Source: Nitrososphaerales archaeon | Lineage (GTDB): Archaea; Thermoproteota; Nitrososphaeria; Nitrososphaerales; JACPRH01 | DNA length: 51,429 nucleotides | NCBI GenBank assembly: GCA_030745655.1 | Contig: JASLOE010000004.1 | Span: 1-51,429 of the forward strand | Reading direction: 5' to 3' | Shown here: positions 44,189 to 51,429 of the stretch, in pieces | Numbering within the stretch: the first letter of the stretch is position 1 | How the letters are laid out: every line of letters starts with the position of its first letter | Notes under the pieces: generated by a model | The model's database searches: none | What the model saw: only the letters and a program-made list of their open reading frames with translations | Told to the model about the DNA's origin: nothing | Program-made: the position numbers and the translations under genes

Positions 44189-46288
44189 CTAAATAGTTGA
44201 GTATAGTTTCATAGAAGTTGATTTGCAAGAGTCACATTTCTCTGTTCCTTCAGGAAACTTGTCACCACATGCACGGCATACCGCCATTTTATGCCAAAGA
44301 TGATAAAATCCTGTATTTTTTTGTGCTTTGCCAATTATTTCTGATAACATCTCAATAGATCCACCAGTTGGTATCTCGATCTCAATTGTGGAACCTCCAG
44401 ATAATGATTCATATGATTTATGTAAATTTCGCAAATAATCTATCTTGGAAAGTTCTGAATGAGTAACTATGGGGGTCTGACTATATCTACTCTTACCGGA
44501 TGGAATAGATATTAACGATCTACCATATTTCTCAATGTCCATTGATGCAAAGCGCTCTCCAGAATCCCCTTGTATTATTGCAACAAATGCATTCTCATTA
44601 AGTTTCACACTAATGTCAGCAGCACTCTTAGAAGATGTCTCTAGTATTTTTTCCAATAAAGAACGTTTATCCGACATCGTTGCCCTTTCTCCTAACAATT
44701 TGATAATGGCTTCATTAAGGCCAGTTAGATTTACAATAAGCGGAACATATTCTTCTTCCACCATCGTTGTTCCATTAGTTAATGCCGGTAAAAGATTCTT
44801 TCGTGAAAGATTGCTTATTATCTTTTTTCGAGTATGTAGGGCACTTATTGACGTTTGTATAGCCATAGTGAGTTTGGCTCTAAAATACGTTTCATCTCTA
44901 TTCGATTCATAGGAAAGTCTTGGTAAATTAATTGCGAGAGAATGTAGTATTTTTACATTGTCTGCAGGAAACCTTTTTTCTCTATCTCTGCGCAATCCTG
45001 AATAAGCAATAGCACCATTCATATTATTGGATATTCCAATTTTTCCACCTGAATATATTGCAGATGATAACATACTTTTTAGCTTTGGTTCTATTTCTGA
45101 ATCAGTTGTGAATACTAAGTTTACCATAGGTTCAGAAACGCTCTTGACATATTCTTCGTATGCCAAAAATGTAGCTTCTAAAACTCTTTTTATCAAAGCT
45201 TCATCAAATTTTGATGAACTATTATCTTTACCCACTTGTAATGAAATAATTGGGATACCATGCCCTCCGATTGTAATAGCCGGTAAAAGCATTAAAGCTC
45301 TTTTTACCGTTTCTTTAAGTTCATGCTTAGTTTTCTCCTGAGCGAATTCAGCTAAATAGGATGTGAAGTTCTCTAATGATATTTCTGAGGAAACTTCTTT
45401 GCTAAGAATAGCGGTAATATTAACTAAAGTACTCAGAGCCTCATCAAGTTTTGTTGGGGGTTCTACCTTTGGAATTGCAGAAAGTTTACCCTTAAGATTA
45501 ATTCCATTGATTCTTAATGCCTCAAGATCAAAAAACACAGTATCAGGCATAAGTCCCCAGCTTCCACCATTTGAAATATGAATCTCACCTGCTAGATGTG
45601 CATCGGTGACATCTCTTGGTAGTTGCGAGAGCATCAAATATTCTGAAAAAACAGCATTCGCTGTCTTGGATAAAACGGTTCCAACATCCCCTTCACCAAA
45701 ACCTGTATTGTTTATCATTTCTGAAATATCATAAATAGGTAGGCCGAGTCGTGTTAGTTTATGTCTATACTCTTCAAATCCATGCTCTACAAGTAATGCA
45801 TTAACCATCTCTCTTATGAGTGGTGCTGTCAAGTAAATAGTCTGAAATTTATAGAGCCTGGCCTCGGTTTCGCTAGTGATTCGCTGTGCTAATTCTACTG
45901 GCATTCCTGCTTCTCTAACTAAAGATTGAAGGATTTTATCAGAGTTGAACTCCTCCATTGTCTGTCTTGAAGTTCTAACATAGAGCTTTCCGCTCTCAAC
46001 AACAGATTGTTCTTCTATCTGTCTTGTGACATTTAATACAAGCCTTCCCAGACTTGTAACTGTGTATTTTCGTTCTTGTCTATTTAGAGATATAAGCATT
46101 TGTCTTACAAGCTTGCGAAGATGGTATGCAAATTTACCTGATTCTTTTTTTGATTTAAACCCAGCTAATGTTTTAAGCTCAGAATAGCTTAATGGCCCTT
46201 TTGTGTTAAGGATGCGAAGAATCTCCAGTCTATTTGAAGATGCTATAACTGAATAGATCGTTCTAACTCTTCTGGAAACAGGTTGCAT
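44189..46288 (-). CDS. HTH + ATP-cone + inactive NrdD-fold protein with zinc ribbon
   Basis: A 699-residue mosaic. Residues 10-90 form a winged helix of ArsR-like type (EILRILNTKGPLSYSELKTL). Residues 100-185 are an ATP-cone (VRTSRQTMEEFNSDKILQSL). Residues 190-660 follow the fold pattern of anaerobic reductase NrdD. A zinc ribbon has Cys671, Cys674, Cys685 and Cys688. These four are the only cysteines, so the catalytic thiols of NrdD are absent. The protein ends KLYSTI, just where NrdD continues into its glycyl-radical loop. It cannot be a reductase. I infer a nucleotide-sensing DNA-binding regulator, probably of nrdJ. The start is ATG 46288. Confidence 0.8.
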   Translation of the reverse strand: MQPVSRRVRTIYSVIASSNRLEILRILNTKGPLSYSELKTLAGFKSKKESGKFAYHLRKLVRQMLISLNRQERKYTVTSLGRLVLNVTRQIEEQSVVESGKLYVRTSRQTMEEFNSDKILQSLVREAGMPVELAQRITSETEARLYKFQTIYLTAPLIREMVNALLVEHGFEEYRHKLTRLGLPIYDISEMINNTGFGEGDVGTVLSKTANAVFSEYLMLSQLPRDVTDAHLAGEIHISNGGSWGLMPDTVFFDLEALRINGINLKGKLSAIPKVEPPTKLDEALSTLVNITAILSKEVSSEISLENFTSYLAEFAQEKTKHELKETVKRALMLLPAITIGGHGIPIISLQVGKDNSSSKFDEALIKRVLEATFLAYEEYVKSVSEPMVNLVFTTDSEIEPKLKSMLSSAIYSGGKIGISNNMNGAIAYSGLRRDREKRFPADNVKILHSLAINLPRLSYESNRDETYFRAKLTMAIQTSISALHTRKKIISNLSRKNLLPALTNGTTMVEEEYVPLIVNLTGLNEAIIKLLGERATMSDKRSLLEKILETSSKSAADISVKLNENAFVAIIQGDSGERFASMDIEKYGRSLISIPSGKSRYSQTPIVTHSELSKIDYLRNLHKSYESLSGGSTIEIEIPTGGSIEMLSEIIGKAQKNTGFYHLWHKMAVCRACGDKFPEGTEKCDSCKSTSMKLYSTI

Positions 46289-46369
46289 AGACTTAACCTC
46301 TCTATGTGAAGGTATTTTAATTTAATTAGAAATTTTCAACCTAACTATCTATGCTTGTGGTCAAGGCTT

Positions 46370-46390
46370 ATTGACTTGAGTGAAATCAAT
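46370..46390. promoter_or_regulatory. inverted repeat sharing TTGACTTGA with the nrdJ promoter
   Basis: ATTGA (46370-46374) and TCAAT (46386-46390) form an inverted repeat, and TCAAG/CTTGA (46361-46365/46375-46379) another. The core TTGACTTGA at 46371-46379 is identical to that at 44014-44022. It lies in the divergent spacer of the NrdD-like regulator and the antiporter. Confidence 0.4.
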
Positions 46391-46520
46391 CTTAAAATTA
46401 ATTTAAGAATAATGAATTCTGTTTTATTGATAATATTTTCTTAATAATTATTATCTTCTGATAGATACTCTTAACTAATTCCTTATTTTATGTTATCATC
46501 TATCTTTGGATTGAAGTTGA

Positions 46521-48125
46521 ATGTCTGCAGCTGAGGGAATACTCTTTCTGGGTCTCCTAATAATTGGAGGTAAAGTCTTCGAAGAGCTATTTGTAAAAGT
46601 TAAATTGCCAGGACTTTTGGGTAATGTTTTAGCGGGGTTAATTCTTGGCCCAAGTTTTCTTTCTATTGTAAAACCTACAACTGAAATTGAATTATTCACA
46701 AGTCTAGGAATATTCTTTCTCTTTTTCTTGGTTGGTGTAGAAGAGATTGATCTTCCCGGTTTGTTATCTTCGCTTAGGCGAAGGGTCTTTTATACAGCTG
46801 CAGTGAGTTTCTTAGTTCCTTTTCTATTATCTTTTTACATGTCTCAAAGTATTGGAATAAATAATATTTCAAGTCTTGCTCTAGCCGGAGTAATTGGGTT
46901 ATCTAGCCTTGGTGTAGTTGCTAAGACTCTCTCTGATTTGGACCACCTTAGGGACCCTGTTGGATTAGAAATATTTAGTATTACTGCAATACTTGAATTT
47001 GTTGGTCTAATTACAATTAGTCTTATTCTGCAGTTATCAGCAGAACCATTATCATCTGCACCATTTCAATTACTGGTTACTCTTGGTAGAATGACACTTT
47101 TTTTCATCGTGGCATCATTATTCAGCCTCAAAGTACTTCCAATTCTTCTTAGATTTATTAGGCGCCATACAGAAGTTAAAGGAGTTTTCTTCGGAGTTTT
47201 GATAGGAATTGTCCTATTATTCGTCTATATCGGTGAGATCAACGGTGTTCATGGTGCAATAACATCTCTATTAATTGGGCTTGCACTTTCACAAATGCCT
47301 AAAAAAGATTATCATCAGAGCATCAGTGGATTACGAAGTATAGCAAATGGAATATTCGTTCCAATATTTTTTGCAGGTGTGGGTCTTCAGATAACATTCA
47401 AATTTTTAGAGCTTGATTTATCATTGATAATAGGTTTCATTTTAGTGGTTGTGGTGGGAAAATTTTCTGGAGCTTTTCTAGGTGCCCTTGTAGGACGAAT
47501 GAAATATCCTCTTTGGATAAGCTCAGGAGTTATGGCGAAAGGATCAATAGATTTAGCATTGATGCTTACTTTATTTAACCTGAATTTGATCGATCAAAAA
47601 ATATTCTCCCTTGGTACCTTTTCAATTCTTCTTCTACTGGTAATATCCCCACTGTCAATGCGTCTATTATTAAAGAAAGGAGATGAAGATACGGAAAAAA
47701 TCGGTGAAGATCTGATTCCAACATATACAGAACTTGCCTGTGAGGGTGTGAACGTCAAAGACGTTATGTCTAATAATACATTAACAGTGAGAGATAAAAT
47801 AACTATCGATGAATTTCTTAAACATCTTGAGAAAGGAGAACGTTTCTATAATGTCGTTGATAAAGAAGATAAACTAATTGGACATGTCTCTGCAAAAGCC
47901 CTTAAGAAAAGTCGACGCCGATATTGGAAGACAAAAAGTGTAGGATCGGTTATGAGAAAACGAAGGGTTAGAGCGTTCGAAGATGATGATATATCCTCTA
48001 TTGTTGAGAAAATGTCGCGTAGCGGTGTTGATCCAATACCTGTAGTCGATTCATCAGATACTTCTAAGATAATCGGAACTATTTCAAGAGAAAATATTAC
48101 TTCATTTTTATTTCCAAAAAAATAA
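46521..48125 (+). CDS. CPA2-family cation:proton antiporter with two CBS domains
   Basis: A KefB/NhaS3-like sodium or potassium proton antiporter. Residues 1-390 form about 12-13 membrane helices (KLPGLLGNVLAGLILGPSFL, LFFLFFLVGVEEIDL, GVMAKGSIDLALMLTLF). Residues 410-534 hold two CBS motifs (VKDVMSNNTLTVRDKI and VGSVMRKRRVRAF), which bind adenine nucleotides and could regulate transport. The start is ATG 46521. It is divergent from the NrdD-like gene; a functional link is not evident. Confidence 0.9.
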   Translation: MSAAEGILFLGLLIIGGKVFEELFVKVKLPGLLGNVLAGLILGPSFLSIVKPTTEIELFTSLGIFFLFFLVGVEEIDLPGLLSSLRRRVFYTAAVSFLVPFLLSFYMSQSIGINNISSLALAGVIGLSSLGVVAKTLSDLDHLRDPVGLEIFSITAILEFVGLITISLILQLSAEPLSSAPFQLLVTLGRMTLFFIVASLFSLKVLPILLRFIRRHTEVKGVFFGVLIGIVLLFVYIGEINGVHGAITSLLIGLALSQMPKKDYHQSISGLRSIANGIFVPIFFAGVGLQITFKFLELDLSLIIGFILVVVVGKFSGAFLGALVGRMKYPLWISSGVMAKGSIDLALMLTLFNLNLIDQKIFSLGTFSILLLLVISPLSMRLLLKKGDEDTEKIGEDLIPTYTELACEGVNVKDVMSNNTLTVRDKITIDEFLKHLEKGERFYNVVDKEDKLIGHVSAKALKKSRRRYWKTKSVGSVMRKRRVRAFEDDDISSIVEKMSRSGVDPIPVVDSSDTSKIIGTISRENITSFLFPKK

Positions 48126-48171
48126 ATTTTCAGAATGATGATTAGAATTAGTCTTCTTTTTTAGTATATGG

Positions 48172-48292
48172 TGGGGTCGGTGGGATTTGAACCCACGACC
48201 ACATGGAGTTTCGGGAACAGTTCCTCCCAAACCACGTATCTTAGACCAAGCTATCCGCATCTTTCCTTATTGATGCCCTAGACCACGACCCC
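48172..48292 (-). tRNA. tRNA-Pro(UGG) with two introns
   Basis: Mature 76 bases. Acceptor GGGGTCG/CGACCCC, D stem GTCT/AGAT, anticodon stem CGTGG/CCATG, loop TTTGGGT, variable TGGTC, T stem GTGGG/CCCAC, discriminator A followed by an encoded CCA. Introns: 48251-48277 (27 nt, D-loop 15/16; central helix GTCT/GGAT, inner GCATC/GATGC, bulges AGG and AGC) and 48208-48225 (18 nt, 37/38; central TTTG/CGAA, inner GGAA/TTCC, bulges GGA and ACT). Confidence 0.93.
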
Positions 48293-48478
48293 AACAGACG
48301 ATGACTTCCGCTTTATTTTAAAGATTAATTGCATGCCTTTCTTTACCTCTTTCTTATCAATTGATTTTTTCACTAAATTCATAAATCAATTTTCGCTAAT
48401 CATTTTAAAATAAAAATAATCAAGTATCTAACATAAAATTCCTAATAGAAAGAATTAGTTAGTTATAATTAAATAGAA

Positions 48479-48977
48479 TTAAAAAACTGAAAAAACCAAT
48501 ATTAATCCAAGAAGAGTGATAAATACTCCAACAAATAATAGATTATTTGCCATCTCTGGGTCATCATCTTTCGTAATAACGTAATCTAATATTCCTCCAA
48601 TTAGTCCTAATAAGATTGCAACTATATACCATAAAAAAGCAGTCATTGCTGAGGGTTTCTTTTTAGATTCTGTGTTCACTGGTTTTTTTACTTTAATGAC
48701 TGCTTTTAATTCCTCAATTGACATTTCAGATGCTGGTTTTGATTCTCCTAGTGGTTCCTCAATTAATTCTTTTTCTGTACATATTAGATTTTTCATCAAT
48801 CCCACGGTCACATTCTGCAAAAGAGGATCCCCTAATTCAAATTTGTAATTGCTATGGCAATTAGGACATTCTGAGTATTTATGCCCCTGAAATTCCGTAA
48901 ATCTACTGTTTTCCGTTATTGTAAAATCTGCATTGCAATCCTTACAAGTTACTTTAACAGATTCTTCATCAACTATA
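48479..48977 (-). CDS. zinc-ribbon plus two-helix membrane protein, start unresolved
   Basis: From a TTG at 48820 this would be a 113-residue protein with two membrane helices (AFLWYIVAILLGLIGGIL and LLFVGVFITLLGLILVF). But the frame stays open upstream to 48983 and encodes a clear zinc ribbon: C-x2-C in VTCKDCNADF and C-x2-C in YSECPNCHSN. So the gene surely starts earlier. No ATG, GTG or TTG exists before the ribbon; ATA at 48975-48977 is the only candidate, or a frameshift separates it from TTG-ATG at 48966-48973. I place it from 48977 as the most inclusive reading. Function unknown. Confidence 0.55.
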
Positions 48978-49074
48978 TTTCTCTAAAGTTTGATTATCTG
49001 AGTTCCATTTATTCTTTTTTATTAATTCAAAATAGATCATCCTAAATATATTTTCATGTGTGTTTTTGATGTGT

Positions 49075-49842
49075 TTACAGTAAATTAACTCCCTGTAACC
49101 TTGGGTCATTTGTACTGAGCCACACCGGATTCCCAATTTCACGTCTATTCTTAGCAAGGTTCACAACGTTTTGTGTTCGATGAAAATTTTCTTCGTATAC
49201 ATGGAAACTTTCAGCCGTATCAACATATTGACCTACCTTAACCCCAATTCTTTCAGCAATAATTTTCTGCAAATTGGTTAAAGCCCACATATTCATAGGA
49301 GCTGCTGCATATGCATCCCTACTTCTCCAGTATGTATGTAATTCTAATTGTTCATCAATAACTTTACACCAAATTATTTGGAGACAGGGTGGTCCAACCT
49401 CTGGGTGTTCATCGTTCCAAACCATCCATGTAACTGCTTGAGCTCTATTTGAGTATGGTGAATTTTTCAGTTTCTCAACAATATACTCTATTTGATCAAT
49501 AATGCCTTTGGTTGCTGGCTTATATTGAAATAATCTGTCATGGTATGTGTAATCATAAGCCTTTCCAATCAGATGATTTTTTTTCCCAAGGATTACATCA
49601 TCTGAATAATCATCAAAATCTTTTACTCTTCCCCATTCAAGATGGAAACGAGGTTCTTTCAAAGGTTGTCTAATCACCATCCTTATTGAACACTCCTTTA
49701 TCCTGTCTTTCTTTGTCTCAAATTTGTAAGATTCCTTAAACGAGGTAATCCCTTTATTCCAAAGTATCTCCAAACTTTTTTCCCATACTTCGGGTAAAAC
49801 CTCTCCCTCTACAAGAAATTGTGGAAGGTATCTTTTTGCCAT
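49075..49842 (-). CDS. thyA: thymidylate synthase, ThyA family (archaeal)
   Basis: Methylates dUMP to dTMP. 255 residues. The catalytic Cys153 lies in VGPPCLQIIW, the phosphate-binding arginine in YWRSRDAYAA (where bacterial ThyA has YQRSxD) and the substrate Asn region follows as PMNMWALTNL. The N-terminal half is divergent, as in archaeal ThyA. The start is ATG 49842. It complements nrdJ in the dNTP supply of this region, although it is not in the same transcript. Confidence 0.9.
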   Translation of the reverse strand: MAKRYLPQFLVEGEVLPEVWEKSLEILWNKGITSFKESYKFETKKDRIKECSIRMVIRQPLKEPRFHLEWGRVKDFDDYSDDVILGKKNHLIGKAYDYTYHDRLFQYKPATKGIIDQIEYIVEKLKNSPYSNRAQAVTWMVWNDEHPEVGPPCLQIIWCKVIDEQLELHTYWRSRDAYAAAPMNMWALTNLQKIIAERIGVKVGQYVDTAESFHVYEENFHRTQNVVNLAKNRREIGNPVWLSTNDPRLQGVNLL

Positions 49843-49967
49843 ACTATGACCTTAATTATCCGAAAGTTATTTCATTATCGGTTTATTAATCCTAATATAT
49901 TGTCTCAGAAAAAATGATTATTTTCAGATATTATATATTCTATGTTCAAATAAAAAAAATTTCTTGG

Positions 49968-50110
49968 TGCGGGGGGTGGGATTCGAACCCACGAACTCCT
50001 GAGAGACGGGATATCTATTCGGCCAACTTTATACCTCAGTTGAGGCGATCTTAAGTCCCGCGCTTCCACGGTTACCAGTGCCCTCTTTGGCCAGACTCGG
50101 CTACCCCCGC
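49968..50110 (-). tRNA. tRNA-Leu(UAA) with two introns
   Basis: Class II tRNA, mature 85 bases. Acceptor GCGGGGG/CCCCCGC, D stem GCC/GGC, anticodon stem CGGGA/TCCCG with loop CTTAAGA, a 14-base variable arm, T stem GTGGG/CCCAC with loop TTCGAAT, discriminator A, encoded CCA. Introns: 50064-50084 (21 nt, at the 3' side of the D stem, about 23/24; relaxed helix) and 50013-50049 (37 nt, 37/38; inner helices TCG/CGA and TCAACT/AGTTGG). The D-stem is only formed after the first intron is removed. Confidence 0.88.
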
Positions 50111-50156
50111 TCAAACCTTCAAATAACTAGAGGATATATAACCATTAGAGACGGAG

Positions 50157-50705
50157 TTAAAATTTTATTTTTTGGTTAACATCGAATATTAGGACGGATT
50201 GTGGGAGTTCTATTCGCATGGTCTCAGGTCGGGGTGGAATAAATGAGAGGACATGCAATAAAACGGATTTACTTTTGTTTTTTTCTCTTAATGTGATTGG
50301 CTTAATTTTTTTTGTTTCAAGCTTTATTTCAGGGTTGAGTAGAACATCGAAGTTATACGAATATGTTTCTCCCCAGATGTCAAAAGAATATTCTACTTTG
50401 AAATATGGTATAGGTAGTGTTATCATTCTGGAATATCTTGCGGAGTGCACTTTATAGTCCTCTGGATAAAATCGTTTGTGAAATTCATCATAAAATGGTT
50501 TGATTGAGTAGACATTTGTTCGTTGATTTAATCTGCGCATAATGGGACTATATTTATTGAATTCACTATCTGGAATTCTTGATATGTTATGCTTAGTGTC
50601 TGCGTAAAGTTTAATGGATCTCTTAACGATAATCTTAAAGTTTGTATCAATTACCTTCCTTAAGTTCTCAATGAACTGATTTTCATTGCAATCATAAATG
50701 GGCAT
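50157..50705 (-). CDS. hypothetical protein, 182 residues
   Basis: No family recognised. The protein is basic, soluble and rich in aromatic residues (PIPYFKVEYSFDIWGETYSY), with no signal peptide or membrane span. It begins MPIYDCNENQF at ATG 50705 and follows the 93-residue unknown gene by seven bases on the same strand, suggesting a two-gene unit. It could be an accessory or lineage-specific gene; no function can be stated. Confidence 0.55.
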   Translation of the reverse strand: MPIYDCNENQFIENLRKVIDTNFKIIVKRSIKLYADTKHNISRIPDSEFNKYSPIMRRLNQRTNVYSIKPFYDEFHKRFYPEDYKVHSARYSRMITLPIPYFKVEYSFDIWGETYSYNFDVLLNPEIKLETKKIKPITLREKNKSKSVLLHVLSFIPPRPETMRIELPQSVLIFDVNQKIKF

Positions 50706-50712
50706 ACTTTCA

Positions 50713-50994
50713 CTACTCCATTTTTTTCAATGCTTTTACAGTTTTCTGATTTCCACATATTGTTACAATAGGATCTCTTAGATAATCTGCATCTCCTATT
50801 TCATCAGAAACTGAAATGTATTCCTGGTTCTTCTTGAATACTTTTTTTATCCAAAACTTAGCATCTGTGATTACAGTTGCTGATGCAATTTCAGTGAATC
50901 CCAATTCCGTAATTTCTTTTACCACAGTTTCAACAGGTATGTATAACGATAAACTCTTTATTTCCTGTTTACCTGATTTCTTTATCATAACCAT
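50713..50994 (-). CDS. hypothetical protein, 93 residues
   Basis: No family recognised. A small alpha/beta protein (SLSLYIPVETVVKEITELGF, then SATVITDAKFWIKKVF) ending KTVKALKKME, with no membrane segment. The start at 50994 is ATG, followed by MVMIKKSGKQE. It is the first gene of a likely two-gene unit with the 182-residue protein and sits between two intron-containing tRNA genes. Confidence 0.55.
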   Translation of the reverse strand: MVMIKKSGKQEIKSLSLYIPVETVVKEITELGFTEIASATVITDAKFWIKKVFKKNQEYISVSDEIGDADYLRDPIVTICGNQKTVKALKKME

Positions 50995-51107
50995 TTACTA
51001 TTTTGTCTTACTATCTAATATCTGTTGCAGTTCTCGCATTAATTTGATAAATAAATATTATTGTATCCATAAAACTTAATCAATATCTTCTGGAGTCTAA
51101 ATATAGT

Positions 51108-51240
51108 GGGCTCGTAGCGCAGCATGGATAGCGCGGCAGTTAGTTTATTGGCCGAACCTCCTATGCATGCCGGCGACAGCTGTAGAAGATCATTATTGAT
51201 CTTTGGCTAAAGGTCGAGGGTTCAAATCCCTCCGAGCCCG
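51108..51240 (+). tRNA. tRNA-Arg(CCU) with three introns
   Basis: Mature 75 bases. Acceptor GGGCTCG/CGAGCCC, D stem GCGC/GCGC, anticodon stem GCAGC/GCTGT, loop CTCCTAA, variable AGGTC, T stem GAGGG/CCCTC, discriminator G, no CCA. Introns: 51140-51156 (17 nt, 30/31; perfect central helix CGGC/GCCG, bulges AGT and AAC), 51164-51177 (14 nt, 37/38; three of four central pairs), 51184-51210 (27 nt, 43/44; central AGCT/GGCT, inner GAAGATCA/TGATCTTT, bulges GTA and AAA). Only after all three cuts does the anticodon arm form. Confidence 0.9.
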
Positions 51241-51429
51241 CTTTAAGATATCTTTGATTATAATCTGACACTTCATCTTTTATTTGATAATTTAAGGTAA
51301 TATATGTGAGAATAAAGAAAAACGACTATTATGGACATATGATTAATATTTACTCATCAATTTAGATATTTATCACATAATAACTTCATAAAATAAACAC
51401 AGCATTAATATAGCTATTACTAATGTATG

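Noticed and set aside
44189-46288. Annotation as an active anaerobic ribonucleotide reductase
   Set aside because: No cysteine outside the zinc ribbon and no glycyl-radical motif.
49965-49967. Encoded CCA of tRNA-Leu as proof that all tRNAs here encode CCA
   Set aside because: tRNA-Gly, tRNA-Met and tRNA-Arg lack it, so CCA addition must still be enzymatic.
49905-50114. 69-codon frame over the tRNA-Leu gene
   Set aside because: It reads through a tRNA gene; its arginine-rich product reflects the tRNA sequence.
51241-51429. Right edge of the window
   Set aside because: AT-rich with no frame, RNA or repeat that I can support.

Overview
The window looks archaeal, most likely from the TACK side and close to Thaumarchaeota/Nitrososphaerota. 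It encodes glycerol-1-phosphate dehydrogenase (archaeal lipids), TFE, MBF1, PDCD5, L31e, L39e, S19e, Rnp4, Nep1, NAC-alpha, TiaS, Taw1, Trm56 and an A-type ATPase, together with both an ESCRT-III/CdvB-like protein and an FtsZ-family protein. The DNA is AT-rich and TTG/GTG starts are very common. I cannot fix the genus from sequence alone. I see no mobile element, prophage or CRISPR array. This is core chromosome with some unusual genes.

Layout. 1-5.1 kb: lipid G1P dehydrogenase (cut by the window edge), UPF0179, FKBP, a class V aminotransferase, NMN adenylyltransferase and RNA 3'-phosphate cyclase. 5.2-7.3 kb: an amt operon with two PII genes. 7.6-12.5 kb: a proteasome beta subunit lacking Thr1, Taw1, core MetE, a membrane protein and CdvB. 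12.7-18 kb: PurH, a secreted/anchored protein whose architecture recalls ribophorin I, MoaD and an MtaB-like methylthiotransferase. 18-21.5 kb: FtsZ-like protein, a ribosomal/RNase P operon and Nep1. 21.5-26.2 kb: tRNA-Gly, unknown proteins, TiaS, a phosphatase and an initiator tRNA-Met with three introns. 26.2-29.9 kb: TFE, Trm56, HflX, MBF1, PUA protein and NAC. 29.9-39 kb: A-type ATPase genes (H, C, I inverted, F, E, A, B, D, a 47-residue extra gene, K). 39-51.4 kb: pyrI/pyrB divergent, class II ribonucleotide reductase, an HTH/ATP-cone/NrdD-like protein without catalytic residues, a CPA2 antiporter, ThyA, and tRNA-Pro, tRNA-Leu and tRNA-Arg, each with two or three introns.

How they fit together. 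Much of the window serves translation and tRNA modification (Taw1, MtaB, TiaS, Trm56, Nep1, Rnp4, S19e, L31e, L39e). Four of the five tRNA genes are interrupted, with ten small bulge-helix-bulge introns in total. Nucleotide supply is also well represented (PurH, PyrBI, NrdJ, ThyA).

The two most interesting proteins are (1) the HTH + ATP-cone + NrdD-fold protein next to nrdJ. It has no cysteine outside a C-terminal zinc ribbon and ends before the glycyl-radical loop, so it looks like a nucleotide-sensing regulator built from a dead reductase. And (2) the 559-residue ribophorin-I-like membrane protein.
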